The notes beneath the pieces were generated by a model. It made no database searches, was not told the DNA's origin, and saw only the letters and a list, made by a program, of their open reading frames with translations. DNA of 64,000 bases from Moniliella sp. 'wahieum' (taxonomy: Eukaryota; Basidiomycota; Moniliellomycetes; Moniliellales; Moniliellaceae), in assembly GCA_003971905.1 (NCBI GenBank), contig RSEE01000003.1, forward strand, positions 310,001 to 374,000. Direction: 5' to 3'. Positions 1-12,011 of this stretch are shown here, in pieces (the stretch's first letter is position 1; each line of letters starts with the position of its first letter). A program made the position numbers and the translations under genes.

Positions 1-908
1 CTTTAATGAACCCAATCCACATACCTTTAATCCACTCAGCTGCATGGCGAGCCCCCCAAGTGCCAGAGTGACGGGTGTGCCATTCTTTGAAGCCTTGCTT
101 TAGCACTGTGCTCTGGGCCTCACCGGAGAGAATCTTGACCACCTCCTTGATCTTCGGCACAGACAGCTCGGAATCGTTCAGCAACTTGGCCACCACCGGG
201 TCGTACTCGGGCCGTGGGAAGGTGGGCTCGGGCTTGTCTTGAAAGGGAATCACAGGCGGGCGCGCCTGAATCCGAGCAACATGCGTGTCATATGGAAGGA
301 AGCGATCAATGTTGGCGCTCGCATGCTGTCCCTCTCGCGTGGGGGGAGGGAAAGCAATGCATACTCCGAGGTCAACAGCACAATCTGGGGCAGTTCACTG
401 ATCCCCTCGGCGGTAAGGGCATGGACCACTGACGCGCTCCCGGTAGCACGGCGCTGCTGTACACGAAGCGCGGCCGCAGCACCGGTTTCATGCGTACACG
501 AAACGTCCAATCCAAAAGAATCCGCTTCGCCTTCGGGATGAAGGGAGTGGTACAGACGCGCAAACCAAGGGCACGCGTCTGGCTGTGCGACAGCCGTTTG
601 CGAGACCCAAAAAAGGGTGTCTTCTCGGTCGATATGAGCCTGAGCGTTCGATTGGACATGTTGCATGCCCTTCTGAGTGCATCCATCTTCTCCAAAAATG
701 GTGGTGTACCAGTGCTGCTGCTGGTTGGAGGCGTCCCAGGCAGGGTGGGTGCTGAGGCGGAGGGGGCGGGCACAAGCTTCCTGAGTCTGCCAGGCGAGCG
801 CATTGGTTTCTCCCTCAACGGAAGAAAGAGGCAGCACGCGAACCTCTCTCTCTCCGCGAGTACACCGACGAAGGCAGCCGCAAATGCAACAAGGCTAGCA
901 CTGAGCAT
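1..908 (-). CDS. Secreted protein, probable M28 metallopeptidase (N-terminal part)
   Basis: The gene runs leftwards and leaves the window at base 1, so only the N-terminus is here. The ATG at 908 opens a hydrophobic leader (LSASLVAFAAAFVGVLA) typical of a signal peptide. About 190 codons of unrecognised prodomain-like sequence follow. After a frame change near 260 comes a stretch with PEYDPVVAKLLN and, further on, LSGEAQSTV, WHTRHSG and ARHAAEWIKG. That order resembles the entry to fungal M28 aminopeptidases, where a 'tRHs...GA+.AA.W+k' segment precedes the catalytic domain. The zinc ligands would lie beyond the window, so the family is an inference. At least two frame changes occur (near 840 and 260). 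Confidence 0.45.
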
Positions 909-2261
909 CGGTGGTGGTGGAAGAAAGTGGAGAGCAAAACAATGGGAATGTCGTCCATGCCGCCCCAACCACGTTGGGCCAGCGTCGCCATCTTATCGGG
1001 CCAATTGGATTACATAATTTCTCATGTGTCACCATCACACCAAGTACGGTGCCATCCATTGCGTGACCCCTACAATACGGGAATTATATACATGGAAGCG
1101 AGACGCAGATGAAGCTTGGAGCTTGAAGGCTCGCAATCGCTCCACGAGAGGATACATCAAGGAAGGAAGGCAGACACCCATATGAGAGACTCCTTGATAA
1201 TGACATGCATTGCAGGAGGAACATGGATTGTAACATGTAATTCAAAGAGCATCACACAATAGGCAGAAGTGCATACATCTGGGCTCGGTCGCAGCGAAAG
1301 TATATCGACCTCAGCAGCCAAACGCCTCCGCCCGAATCATATGCACATTTACCATCGAGGGATGGACCACTGGATGCACCGTGGCCGTAGGGGTGGAGGG
1401 TCAGATCTCAGGAACCTCGACCGTGGTCTCATCTGAATGATATAAAGCAAGAAGCCATGGCCATTGAGTAGCTTGTATGCCACGTCACCGTGACGCTCAC
1501 TGTTCCATCAGTTAAGGGCATAACTGAGGCCCAGCGCGGTGCGGGACACCTTCACAGGTGAGGAAGGTATATACGATTGACTTTGGTTACAGTGGTAATG
1601 TCGTTGTCGAGCATGAACACCGAGACCTTCAATGAGCCTCACCAAAAACAGGTCTTTTTCCAACGCGTATATAGAGCTGTGGGGAACAGCATTGCTTATC
1701 GCGCTCAACCACGCGTAATCCTCATCAACCAAGACGGAGGGGCCACAAGTAACCCTCTCGTCAACCGACGGAAAATCACATCATCCTGGGTGTGGTTGAG
1801 ATCGGATGCGCTCCTCCCACCACCGAAAAGTGGAGGCCTGCCGAGACCGTGGCAGGGGATCGGCCAGCGTTGAGGCCAGCTGTTCGTGGCCAAGGCGATC
1901 ATCTGATCATCGTGGGTTGGGTCGGAGGTTGGACGCTCGTTCCTGCAGTGAAAGCGCTGGCGGCGCTGGCGGGCGGGCTGAGTTAATGGATCAGGTGCCG
2001 TTTCTCTGCGTTCCGCTGGGCGGAAGAAAAAAATGCTTCCGCGTGGGTCACTGCCCCAGTGGCGCCTGCCTTTGCTGCTGCCCTTGGGGGCGCCTGCCCG
2101 CTGCGAGCCGCTCCCCCACCACCCCTCCCCTCCCATCCCACCGCTGCTCAGTCGCAAGACCGAGTCGCTTCAGCCCGGTCCCACCGCGCACAAGGAGCAC
2201 TCTGCAGCTGGTTCCCCTACGCATTGCTGTCTAGCACCGCCACCCATCCCATCCCATCGCC
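909..2261. other. Intergenic, shared upstream region of the first two genes
   Basis: No convincing gene. The stretch separates two divergent genes and holds both promoters. Short open frames, such as 74 codons on the minus strand at 1508-1732, have no recognisable protein character. The last 200 bases before 2262 are rich in C and in CCACC/CCATC steps, matching the leaders seen before other starts in this window. Confidence 0.6.
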
Positions 2262-5200
2262 ATGTCTCGCCAAGCCGCCGCCCCGACACTGTCCTCAAGC
2301 GCGCCGACGAGCTCGTTGCCGTTGGCCAGAGCGCCGCTGCGCTCCAGGCCCTGCACGACGTCTTTGGCCAGCGCCGCATCCGCCAGGTCAGCGTCAGCCA
2401 GCTCGAGCCCCTCGTCCTTCGCTTCATCGACCTCGCTGTTGAACAGCGCAAGGGCCGCGTTGCCAAGGACGGTCTGGTCCAGTTCAAAAACATTGCTCAG
2501 GGTGCTCCCAACAGCATTGAGGCTGCCATCACCCCACTTCCTCAAGCTTTCCAACGCCCGTGTTCACGAGGCTCAGCAGCAGGCCGCCACCGACGAGCAT
2601 GTCGAAGACCTGGAGCAGGAGGAAACGCCCGAGAGCATGCTTCTCGCTGCCGTTAGCGTCGAGGAGGACCGTGACCGCCGCGACCGCGTGGGGTTGTTCC
2701 TGGCTAAAGTTCCTCTGGGAGGCTTACCGCACCGCCCTTGACATCCTCAAGAACACGCACGTCTGGAGCTGGTGTACCACAATGTGGCCCTGCGTGCGTT
2801 CAAGTTTTGCCTGGCATACCAGCGCAAGACGGAGTTCCGCCGCCTGTGCGAACTGTTGCGCCAGCACGTGACGAATGCAACCAAGTACTCCACCAGTCCC
2901 ATGCTCTCAACCTTACCGACCCAGACACGCTACAGCGCCACCTCGACATTCGCTTTGCCCAGCTCAATGCGGCGGTTGAGTTGGAGCTGTGGCAGGAGGC
3001 TTTCCGTTCGGTCGAGGACATCCACTCGCTCCTCACTTCGAGCAAGAAACAGCCGCGCCTGACGATGATGGCCAACTATTACGAGAAACTGGCTCGCATC
3101 TTCCTTGTGTCGGACAATGCGCTGCTGCATGCCGCCTCCTGGAACCGGTACCACCCGCCCTCGTCCGTGCCGCCTCTCCCAAGGACCAGCAGTTGCTCAA
3201 GGCCTCGACGCCAGAGGAGCAGCGGACCATTGCGGACAATGTTTTGCTGTCTGCTCTGGCCGTCCCCGTCATCACCTCGGCAGCACCCGGCACCGGCAAT
3301 CTGCAGCGGGGCCGGTCTGACTTTTTGATTGGTGGTCTGGATGTGGACAGCAAGACCCGTGCGGGTCGCCTGAATGCCCTTCTGGGTCTTCAGCGTACCC
3401 CACCCGAGCTGGTCTGCTGCGCGATGCGCTGGGCCGCAACGTGCTCCGCATCGCCTCCCCCATATCCGTGCGCTGTACCAGATGCTCGAGCAGCAGTTCC
3501 ACCCGCTCTCGATTTGTGCCGACGCCCAGCCGATCCTGGATCAGATTGTTGCTGCTTCGCCGGCCGCTGCCAAGCGCTACATTCCTGCTTTGCACAACGT
3601 TATTCTCACCCGTCTCTTCCAGCAACTGAGCCAGGTGTATGAGCATGTGACGATCGCCAAGGTGCTTCAGTTGGTCAGCCCGCTTAAGACGGACGTTTCT
3701 GGCACGCAGTTGTCAGAGGTGGACGTGGAGAAGTTTGCGCTCAACGCATGCAAGCGTGGCCACCTTGCATTGTCGATTGATCATGCCTCCCGCTCCATCA
3801 CGTTCCAATGACCTGTTTGACACGGACCGTCACCCATCGATTGAGCCCAGCGCTGCGGCCGCTAGCTCCGACAGTGTCCGTTTGCAGTCGACGCCCGACG
3901 AGCTGGTCCGCACCCTTTAGTCGTCTCGCCTACGCGCTTGACCGAGCCAACGATGTGCTTCACCCCGGTGCCCGAGCGGCGGCAGATGCCGAAAAGCGCC
4001 AAGCTGCGTTCGAGAAGGCAGTGGCCATGGCCAAGGCTGAGCACGAGGCGGCCGTTGCGCGCAAGGAGCTGCTCGCCCACCGCAAAGAGCTTGTCCGTGC
4101 TGCGACTCAGCAGCGCGAGCGTAATGAGGCTGTGGCCGCTGCCGCCAAGGCCAAGGAGCAGGCTGCAGCTGATGCGCAACGCGCCGTTGCTGAGGCTGCC
4201 GCTCGGGAACGTGCTCGCATCGAAAAGGAGTTGCAAGCTGTGCGGATTGACGAGGCGCGCAAGATGGCCCAGAGTCTGCGGGAGAAAGGTGGGCTCAAGC
4301 TCGAGGACAAGGACATTGACCAAATGGACCCCGATACCCTCGTCAAGCTCCAAGTCGAACAGATTGAGCGGGAGAACAAGGAGAAGAACGAGCGGCTTAA
4401 GGCAATCCACCGTAAGATGGACCATCTGGAGCGGGCGTACCGTCGTGCTGTGATCAAGCACCAGGACGAAGACTATGCTGCTCAGCAAATCGCCGACAAG
4501 GCCGCTTACGAACACGTGCGGGTCGTCGCACTCGAGGCTGCGCGAGCCAAGCACCAGGCTGATGTTGAGACTCGGGACCGTCTTCTTGCCATTCTGCCTG
4601 ACTACCGTGGCGCGTGCGCGTCTCGAGGAGACGCGCGCCGAGGCTCTGGCCGCTCGCCGTGCTCATGCGCAAGCCCAGTGCGACAAGGAGAAGGAGAAGT
4701 ACCGCGCTTCTGTCATTGCTCAGCGCAAGGAGCAGCTCCAAGCCAAGAGGGACGAGGAGCGTCGCCAGGCCGAAGAGGAAGCCCGCCGGGCCCAGGCCGA
4801 GGAAGAAGAGCGCCAAGCCGAGGAGAGCCGGCAGGCGGCGATCGCCGAGCGCCGTGCTCGGTTCGAAGCCGAGCAGAAGGAACGCGAGGAGGCTGCAGCC
4901 AAGCAGCGCGAACGCGAGGAAGCTGCTCTTGCTCGCTCCGAAGCTCGCCGCGCCGCACCGGCACCCGGTGGTGGTGCCTGGCGCCCCCCCTCCGTTCCGT
5001 CGAGCGCCGGTGGCGAATTGCCTCCTCGCTCGGCCGGGGCGTGGCGCCCTTCGAGCCGGTTCAACCCTTCGTCACCCTCGCCTTCGTCGCCGTCGTCGCC
5101 AGCGCCACGGTACACCCCTCCTTCGACTGGAACTCCTCGTGCGTACCAGCCGCCGCGGGGCGGGTTTGTTTCTCGTGGCGGCATGAGCGGCGGAGCTTCG

Positions 5201-5308
5201 CCCTCGGCGCGGTCGCCGTCAGGATCGGGAACTGGCTCTCCTGCTCCGTCGAACCCCCCGGCGGGCGGTGCTCGGGGATCGTATGTGCCCCCGCACCTGC
5301 GCAAGTAG
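2262..5308 (+). CDS. TIF32: Eukaryotic translation initiation factor 3 subunit a (eIF3a)
   Basis: Largest scaffold subunit of eIF3, which binds the 40S ribosome and recruits mRNA and the ternary complex. The N-terminus ([31 protein letters not shown]) is highly characteristic. The PCI region follows at about 3500-3810 ([28 protein letters not shown]). From about 3920 the protein becomes a long Glu/Arg/Ala coiled coil ([20 protein letters not shown]). It closes with a Pro/Ser/Gly tail ending SYVPPHLRK, the usual eIF3a terminus. Total length, near 1,010 residues, is normal for fungi. No intron is apparent. The product has to be read across at least eight frame changes (near 2281, 2548, 2695, 2765, 2875, 3155, 3410, 3805, 3920, 4605); one near the start fits a lost C in a run of Cs. 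Start chosen because MSRQAA leads straight into the conserved block. Confidence 0.96.
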
Positions 5309-6267
5309 GCATTTCTTCCTTTCCATGTGAGGAAGTATAACCTGCTGCTGTCATTGGTAGCCTGTCCTCCCCCTTTTACCCCTCTTGCTCCTATCCTTAC
5401 TACGACTGTCGTTCCCCTTCCTCTTCCACAACGGCCCACCGGCGTTTGCATATTGATGGCCATATGCGGAAGCTGCATGTGTAGCTAGTACATGATACAT
5501 GACGCGGTGACCTCCCTCGTATGGTGTCGGATAGATGGGAGGTGAATCTAACTTCATTCACATATCAGTTACAGGGCTTTTCATCAAGGCTACTAGAACA
5601 AAAGGAGGCGCTGTGCTTAAATGGCACGCTCATCCGGCGTGTGCTGTTTGATCGTGCCAAACTAGCTGGGAAACCAAAAATGGAGTCGCTAGCTGGTCAG
5701 GCCTCAGGGCTCTCTGGCGCCCGCCATTCGCTCCTAACCAGGATGTTATATCCAGACGCCACTTCACTGTGAGAGGTTGGAGGGGCAAAACCGAGCTAGC
5801 GATTGCACCCATGCCATATTCCCATGGAAGAGCGATGGTCGACGGCGTTTGACTGCAGTCACCGCTGCGGGTCATCGTGACCTCCCCTCATGATGGCAAT
5901 ATAGTGCAGGCCACCGTGACAGCAAATGTAAGAGATGAGATCGTGAAACGTACAGGACTCAACCTCAACCAGTTGAGGCAGGAGCGATATAAGTCGAGGA
6001 AGAGGGGATGGTTGGAGTGCTTGATGTCCAGTGTTTGCGTTTATTGCTCCCGTCGGCACCGACCTCACCGGGCACATCACACGTGATTCTCACGGGAACA
6101 CGTCACGGTCACCGGTCACGCGCTCATGCCGCATTCTGTTTTTCATGAAGCTGGCGGCGGAATTGCGGCGGAACGGCTGCGTGTCCCGCGGCAGAGCGCC
6201 AAGCCGCAGCGTCCACGTGAATTCAAACGGCGGCCAACGCAATCCTTCCATCTCCATCTTGACCGCC
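5309..6267. other. Intergenic
   Basis: About 960 bases without a convincing gene. It holds the 3' flank of eIF3a and the promoter of the next gene. A GGTCACCGGTCAC element at 6108-6119 lies about 150 bases before the next start and recurs upstream of two other genes in the window. Confidence 0.6.
6104..6120. promoter_or_regulatory. GGTCACCGGTCAC promoter motif
   Basis: The sequence cacggtcaccggtcacg is a double GGTCAC/ACCGGT element. Equivalent elements occur at 30845-30856 and three times at 60966-61062, each 100-220 bases upstream of a start codon. A transcription-factor site is inferred; the factor is unknown. Confidence 0.35.
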
Positions 6268-8003
6268 ATGGCCGACGGAGCAGGCGTCGACGCATCTGCG
6301 CCTGTCCGCGCTGCATCTGACTCTGGGCAGATGGAAGAGGGCGAGCTGGCCTTGGGTGGCCCAAGGACGCCCCCTCGCCCCCTTGAACCCCGCACGCCCC
6401 CCCCCCATCCCGCCCGCCGCCTGTGCACGAGCAGGCGTTTGAGCTTGACTACGACGGCAGCGGGAGCGCCGCGCCTCGCACTCCTGCGGCCCCCCAGGCC
6501 GTCTACCCGCGCTCGGGCCGCTTCAAGCGCGCAAGAGGGTACTATGATCTGGACAATCCACAGCACTCCACCGCCCACCTCCGCCCGGCCCGCCGCCACC
6601 ACCACCGCCCGCCCGCCGCCGCCCCGCCTCCCCCCCCGCCCGGACCTCGGTTCAAACGTACGTGCCAATCTTTCTTCGAGTGGAACTGACATTGCGATTG
6701 TGCACCCTGGCAGCGCTTCCGCCCTCGCATGTACCGCCCCCGGACCACCACCAAGTTTGCCTCTTTCCCGCAAGCCGCCGCCGGGGCCGCCACCGATGCC
6801 CCCATGGCTTCCGCCGGGGCCTCCCCGCCTCCCCCGCCTCTTCCCGCTCATTTGGGCAGGACCAATGGCACCTCCGCCGGCGTTCCCTTTGCGGGGGTTG
6901 CCCCGTCGCACCCATATCTGGCGCCTACAGTCCCGCCGCCGCCGTTGGCAGCACCGCCTCCTTTGGCGCCTGCCCCCCTGGTCCACCCCTCCCACCCATA
7001 GCCAACCCGACCCCTTTCACGCCGCCCGCCACGACCTCACTACCCTCCTCTGTCTCATTCCCCGCCTCTAACATGTGTCCGTCCTCCGCCGCGGCCATGG
7101 CGCTTCCTCCTTGCCGGGCCGATCGCCCCTGCCCCTGTGTCTGCGCCCGCGCCTGTGCCTGCGCCCGCATCTGCGCCTGTGCATCTGGCCAAGGATAAGC
7201 CGCCAACAGAGTCGACGGCAGAGATGGTGGCACAACTCGCTTCGCTTCGTGCGCAGCTGCAAGCCCTATCGAAAAAAGGACCGTTTGTGCCGGAGGTCAA
7301 GGTACAAATTGCACTAACCAACGACGCGCCATCTCCCGCAGCAGGTGTACACATCCTACCCAAACCCCCGAGATGGAGACGAAACGGGCCAAGATGCTCA
7401 CCTATCTTGTTGCGCTCTTGCGGCCTGAAACTTTGGCGCCCAAACCTGCACCTGCATCTGCACCTGTACCTGCACCTGTACCTGCACCTGTGCATGTGCC
7501 TTCACCTGTGCCTCCATCAAGCCTGCCCGCGCCAGACTTGGCTTCGCTCCCTCCGGCTTGGTCCAGTCCATCGTTCAGTTTGAGCAGAGTCTCAAAGTCC
7601 GAACAGGCGCCGCGACCGGTTCGCCATTCCCGCCTGTGCCTGTACCTGTGCCTGTACCTGTGCCTGCCGCCCTGCCGGCGCCTGCATCATTACCCGTACC
7701 GGTACCGGCACCGGCACCTAGTCCCGGCTTGGCCGTGGTAAGCCCGCCCTCGTCCTCGTCCTCTCCCCGCCCCCTGCCGTTCCGACTGTGGTAGCGCCGA
7801 GCGCGGAACTGCTGGCCAAAGAACGTCAAATTCAAGAGATGCAAGCCCGGATTGCGTTGTTGGAACGACGGCGCGCCCAAGCGCACAACCGCGCTGCTAC
7901 TTCCTCCACTCGCGACCGCGACGGTGCCTGCGCCTGCTTTCTGGGTCTGCTTCTCGGTGCGTCGGGTTTGTTCCGCCCCAGCCACATTCAAGCTTCGTCC
8001 TAA
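6268..8003 (+). CDS. Proline-rich low-complexity protein with C-terminal helix
   Basis: Not recognised. The ATG at 6268 gives MADGAGVDASAPVRAASDSG, then an acidic patch (MEEGELALGG) and TPPRPLEPRTPP. A Tyr/Arg-rich block (FKRARGYYDLDN) follows, then long runs of Pro and Ala. One intron is likely at about 6658-6713 (gtacgtgcc...ggcag) and another at about 7300-7340 (gtacaaatt...ccgcag). Two short heptad-like helices stand out: STAEMVAQLASLRAQLQALS near 7215 and ELLAKERQIQEMQARIALLE near 7810. Between them are Pro-Ala-Pro-Val tandem repeats. Several frame changes (near 6400, 7000, 7380, 7600, 7790) make the end uncertain. The composition suggests a disordered scaffold or RNA-associated protein, but no domain supports a function. 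Confidence 0.55.
7440..7512 (+). repeat. Coding 12-bp tandem repeat (Pro-Ala-Pro-Val)
   Basis: Imperfect copies of cctgcacctgta encode alternating PAPV units. Related degenerate arrays lie at about 7135-7190 (cctgtgcctgcgccc) and 7630-7720 (cctgtgcctgta). All lie within the proline-rich gene, where slippage would change length without breaking the frame. Confidence 0.7.
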
Positions 8004-8957
8004 CCGGCCCAGTGATTGGTACGCTCTGTTCGTCTTCTCCCGCTGCTTTCGGTCTGACATGCTTTTGGAGTGCCACCTGGTTTGTGGGGTCGCTTGGAAT
8101 AGGGTCACGACAAGGCGCGTGCGGCAGGTTTCAGAGATGGGCACCCGGCCTCGGGGTGTCGGAATGGGGTGCTTGGGGCTGGGACTATCAACAGGTCTGC
8201 CCCACGTGGGTGGTGTTTTGCTGCGTGAGGTGGTGGAAACAGTACTAACCCCCCCCCCCCCTCCCCTCCTTCCCTCCTCCCCGCTGTAGCGTGGAATCTG
8301 TCTAAACTAACGGTTACGTTACCCTTGCGTGCGTCGAGGTTCAAGCTGCGTCTAGGCGTTCTGACTCTGGGGGCTAAGCTCATCAAGCGGAGCTGGGGGT
8401 GAGACGGCGAGCTACTGTCAATGCATACATGCCTGTTATTCTTCATCCGTGCTCTTCTCTCACCCTTGTCCTTCTCGGTCCCGTATTTGTTCGCGCCGTT
8501 CTCTTTATCTTCTCTCTTGGGTTTCGCGTAGACCTCACCTGCAATTGCATGCCCTGTCATCCAGTCCTCCTGCCCTCCGCGGGGTCTTGGCACGGTCCAT
8601 ACCACTTGTCCCCCTACGGCCAACGAACAACCGAGAAACAACTGAGAGAAAAAAGACCACCAACCAGGCAGATCGTACCGGTGGCGGGTTACATTGGAAA
8701 ACGGGAGCTTAGACAGGACGCCGAACAAAAAAAGTGGCGGAGACAAGAGGCGGGGAACGGGCCAAGCGAGAGGGGGGGAAACAGCGCGTTCCAAGACTAG
8801 GTCCAGGTCGCAGAGGCTCACCGCCCGAGTCTCAGGCCCCATCGCACGACGCAAAAAATAAGGAAAGGAAGGCACTGGCTTGATTAGCCTTGCCTGGAAC
8901 CAGAACTGAGGGGAGTGGGGAAAGACGAGGCGTAGCGACGGAGCTGATCGACTATAG
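8004..8957. other. Intergenic with poly-C tract
   Basis: Nothing gene-like. It contains a run of 12-14 C at about 8250-8263 followed by CT-rich sequence, and otherwise unstructured GC-rich DNA. A 256-codon minus-strand open frame (8105-8875) shows no domain and no conserved-looking segment. Confidence 0.55.
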
Positions 8958-9108
8958 GCGGAACGGATGGATGGATGGATCAGTGGCGGATGAATGGATC
9001 AATGGCGGATGAATGGATGGATGGATGAATGAATGGACGAACAGATGGACGAATGGATGGATGAATGTACGGATGGATGGGTGAATGTACGGATCGAAGG
9101 ATGCGTAC
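8958..9108. repeat. GGAT/GAAT microsatellite
   Basis: About 150 bases of degenerate (ggat)n, (gaat)n and (ggac)n units: atggatggatggat, then atgaatggatggatggatgaatgaatgg, then atgtacggatggatggg. It is a decayed tetranucleotide repeat in non-coding DNA and creates spurious open frames on both strands. Confidence 0.85.
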
Positions 9109-9240
9109 AGGCGGGTATAAGAAGTGGAATGCGCGAAAAAAGACAAGAAAGATGCCCAAGGGCACCAGAGCGGGCGGCCCAGCGCAACACGACCAGAACA
9201 GCGATGGCCGGAAGACAGAGCCCAAGTCTGGTATTGGCTT

Positions 9241-10004
9241 TCACCTGGTCCCTTGGTCGGCCACGGGGGGGACAGCGGGGGGGCCGACAGCCAGCGGAGG
9301 GACAGGTTTGTGGGCCGATGGAGCTTCGGCCGGCGGGCCGGCTGGGGTGTGGCTACAGGAGGAGATGGAGGTCGAGTCGGACGGGGCAGGGGAGTGGTGC
9401 ATGGGCGAGCTGGGGCGCGAACAGCCATGCTTCAACGGAACATGCACCGAGAGAAAGTGGTCATCAAACTGAGCGCGCACCTTGCGCATATCGGCATCCG
9501 GACCAAACAGCACCCGTCGCTCAAGTGCCCGCCCGACTCGTCGTCCCACTTGTCTGCCGCAATGTGCACCGTGTGACGTGCCTTGACGCTGAGTGTCAGT
9601 CCCCGATGGCAAAGCCAGGTAGGTACAAGCGATGGTCCACCCGCCGGCGTGCGTGTCGACGGTGAGTCGTCTCGGGGGAGCAGGGCGTTGCTCGAGAAAG
9701 GGGATGGTAGGCACAGGCGACTGTTGCAACCACATACTCTGGTTCCCCGCTCTGGCCATTCCAAGACCGAGTACTGCGTGCTGGGCCCGAGCGCTCGGGC
9801 AAGGACAGGGGGGACAGGGTGCGTTGGTGGGCACTTAGGTTGGGGGGCGCAGAGAGGGAGGAGACCTGGTCCAGATTCTCTTCGTCCTGTGCTGGCGCAG
9901 GTGCGGCAGGGAGGGGAGGCGAGCGGGTGGCGGGGGACGACATGGGGCGGCACATACAGCGGATCGTCGGGCAGCAGCGATTTCCAGCTGTTGCGATCCG
10001 CCAT
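9241..10004 (-). CDS. Hypothetical protein (weak)
   Basis: Possible short gene on the minus strand. The ATG at 10004 gives MADRNSWKSLLPDDPLYVPP, preceded by a run of CTC trinucleotides (leader-like). Later segments with protein-like composition (KARHTVHIAADKWDD, then DADMRKVRAQFDDHFLSVH) lie in different frames, as in the proven genes nearby. No family is recognised, and overlapping plus-strand frames are equally long. It could equally be non-coding. Confidence 0.25.
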
Positions 10005-12011
10005 TCTGCAGGCGGCGAGCAGCGCGCTAACGCGAGGAGGAGGAGGAGGAGAAGGAGGAGGAGGAGCAGAGACAAGTCGCGCAGAGGGGAGGCGAGGGTG
10101 TTGGCGAGCCAGCAGGAAGGAAGGCTAGGTTTTTGTTGCGGGGGGTGGTGGTGGTGGGGTTGCGTGCGTGGGCAGTGTGGTGCAATGCGGACGAGTCCAG
10201 TGCTGGTACCGAGTCCTGACTACACACTGGCCGTACTCAGCCTCCGGACAGCTGCTACGTCATCGATCACCCATCCTCCTGGGCTGCTGCCCGCTGCTTC
10301 CTGGGAGGGTGGGATGCATGATGCGTGGGCTGGGCAGGGGGGCGCAGGGCGGGCCGAGTCGGCCTGGCTTGCCGCTTGCGAGGATGCTGGGTGGTGCAAC
10401 GCTCGGCGCAACGCTCGGCGCAACGCTCGGCGTGACGTGCCCCCCCGCCGACCCCTCGCGCTCTGCCCGGCCCGCCAATGTGGCGGCGGGGGCAGTGGCA
10501 AGCAGAGGCTGTCGGGCGGTGCGCTGGCAGGGCAGTGCGTCTGGCGGTGCCCTGCAGCGCATTCGCTGGGCTCCAGGCCTCAGGCCAGAGCTGCAGCCCT
10601 TGCGTGGCAAGAGCCAAGAGGGGGCAACGGAGCAGTGTCTGCCGCTGCGCTCTCAGATCCTCCCAGACCCCCCCAGATCCCACCCCACGCCCGGGGGAAG
10701 GCGGGTGCTGGGGCTGCTGCGGCGGGGGGCGCAGGGCGCAGAATGCACCAGGCCGAGCCCGAGGCAAGCACAGACTCATGCACTGACGTCACATTTGGCC
10801 GTGCCGGACCTCCGGGGTGGACTAATAGGATGGACTATAGGCTGGGCCCTGCTGGGCCTGGCAAATGCCTTTAGAACTCGGAGTAGCTGAGGCAGCTGAG
10901 GCTTCGCGCTGAGGCGAGGCCCTCAGCGCTGCCAGCACACCAGCGCATGGGCTCCCGTTCCAGGCCAGCCCGCCGCGAGGTCTCAGCCTGAATTGTGAGT
11001 CTCAGGCCTGTCTGAGTCCAGGCCTCGGCCGCATCGACTTCAAAACCCGTTTTACCCGCCCGGCACAGGTTCCATCTTCGTCCATTGAACCAAACTGCTT
11101 TATCCATCAACTCAAAGCCTTCTGTCCGCATCTACAATCCACCGCGGCTCAGCGCTCAGGCCCAACAGGTATCATATCTGCGCGCTCAACATCAGTGCAC
11201 AGCCTCAGCTCGTTGAATTTTTTGGTCTTTGAAGTAAGTCCCCAACCGTCAAAAGAGGTAAAACGCGTTTTAAATGTTGTGTAAAAGGGCTTGCGGCCGG
11301 CCGAACACAAGGACTGTATTTGTACCGACTACCACTCGACGTCAATCGCCGAACGACAGTAGCATTCACGGGTCACCTCGCACCATAGCCCCCAAAACGG
11401 CGACAGGACAAAAAGTAGATGCATCAGAAGGTGCCTTTTTGATGCACAACGTAACACAGTTGGTTGGCGCTGGGCTACAAAGCCGCCCCAGCCACAGAGC
11501 ACGCCTCCCGCCCATCATCACACGGAATGCGGACCCTTGCTTACAGCTGGCTGCTCCTCTCCTCAGCTCCCGACAGCGAGAGAGCGATGGTGATGGCGTG
11601 GTTGATGGGGCAGTGGGAAGCAGAGGGGAGAGCCGTGGTGATGATTAACGATGCATGATTAACGATGATCGATGATGATTAATGATTGACGTAGGGCAAG
11701 CGGCAATCAGTGCAAACGACGGGGCCACTCGGAGAGTCGGTGCAGCAGGTGCTGCAATGTTGAAAAGCGTAACCCTAGCGGGGGCTGCCGTCGCATCCAT
11801 CTCATCGACGCCATCGATCCTCGCCGATGCCGCGCTCTGGCGTGGACACACGCAGGCCGGCGCAGCCAGCCAGCCCACTGCCACGCGCATCTCCGCCACC
11901 CCGCCTGCCTCCACCACCACCACCGTCCATCGCCGGCGTGCTTCTGGGGCTGTGTGTGCGTCCTGCGCCCCCCCTCAGGCACGCTCCGCCTCTGTTTGCC
12001 GCCAGCCCCCC
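10005..12011. other. Long intergenic stretch upstream of MED14
   Basis: Two kilobases without a supportable gene. It contains a GAGGAG run (10035-10070), a 12-bp tandem repeat (10397-10432), a CRE-like tgacgtca at about 10786, an AT-richer patch with repeated gatgattaacgatg at 11636-11690, and a CCACCACC-rich leader just before 12012. Unusually large for this window, so an undetected gene broken by frame errors remains possible. Confidence 0.5.
10397..10432. repeat. 12-bp tandem repeat, three copies
   Basis: Three exact head-to-tail copies of caacgctcggcg in non-coding DNA. Confidence 0.85.

Noticed and set aside
2262-5308. Programmed ribosomal frameshifting in eIF3a
   Set aside because: Shifts are too many, occur in both directions and lack a common slippery heptamer; the same density is seen in unrelated genes.
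8105-8875. 256-codon minus-strand open frame
   Set aside because: Low-complexity composition, no domain, overlaps a poly-C tract and lies in a 3' flank.
5309-12011. Transposon or retroelement remnants
   Set aside because: No reverse transcriptase, integrase, transposase, long terminal repeat or target-site duplication could be found here or elsewhere in the window.
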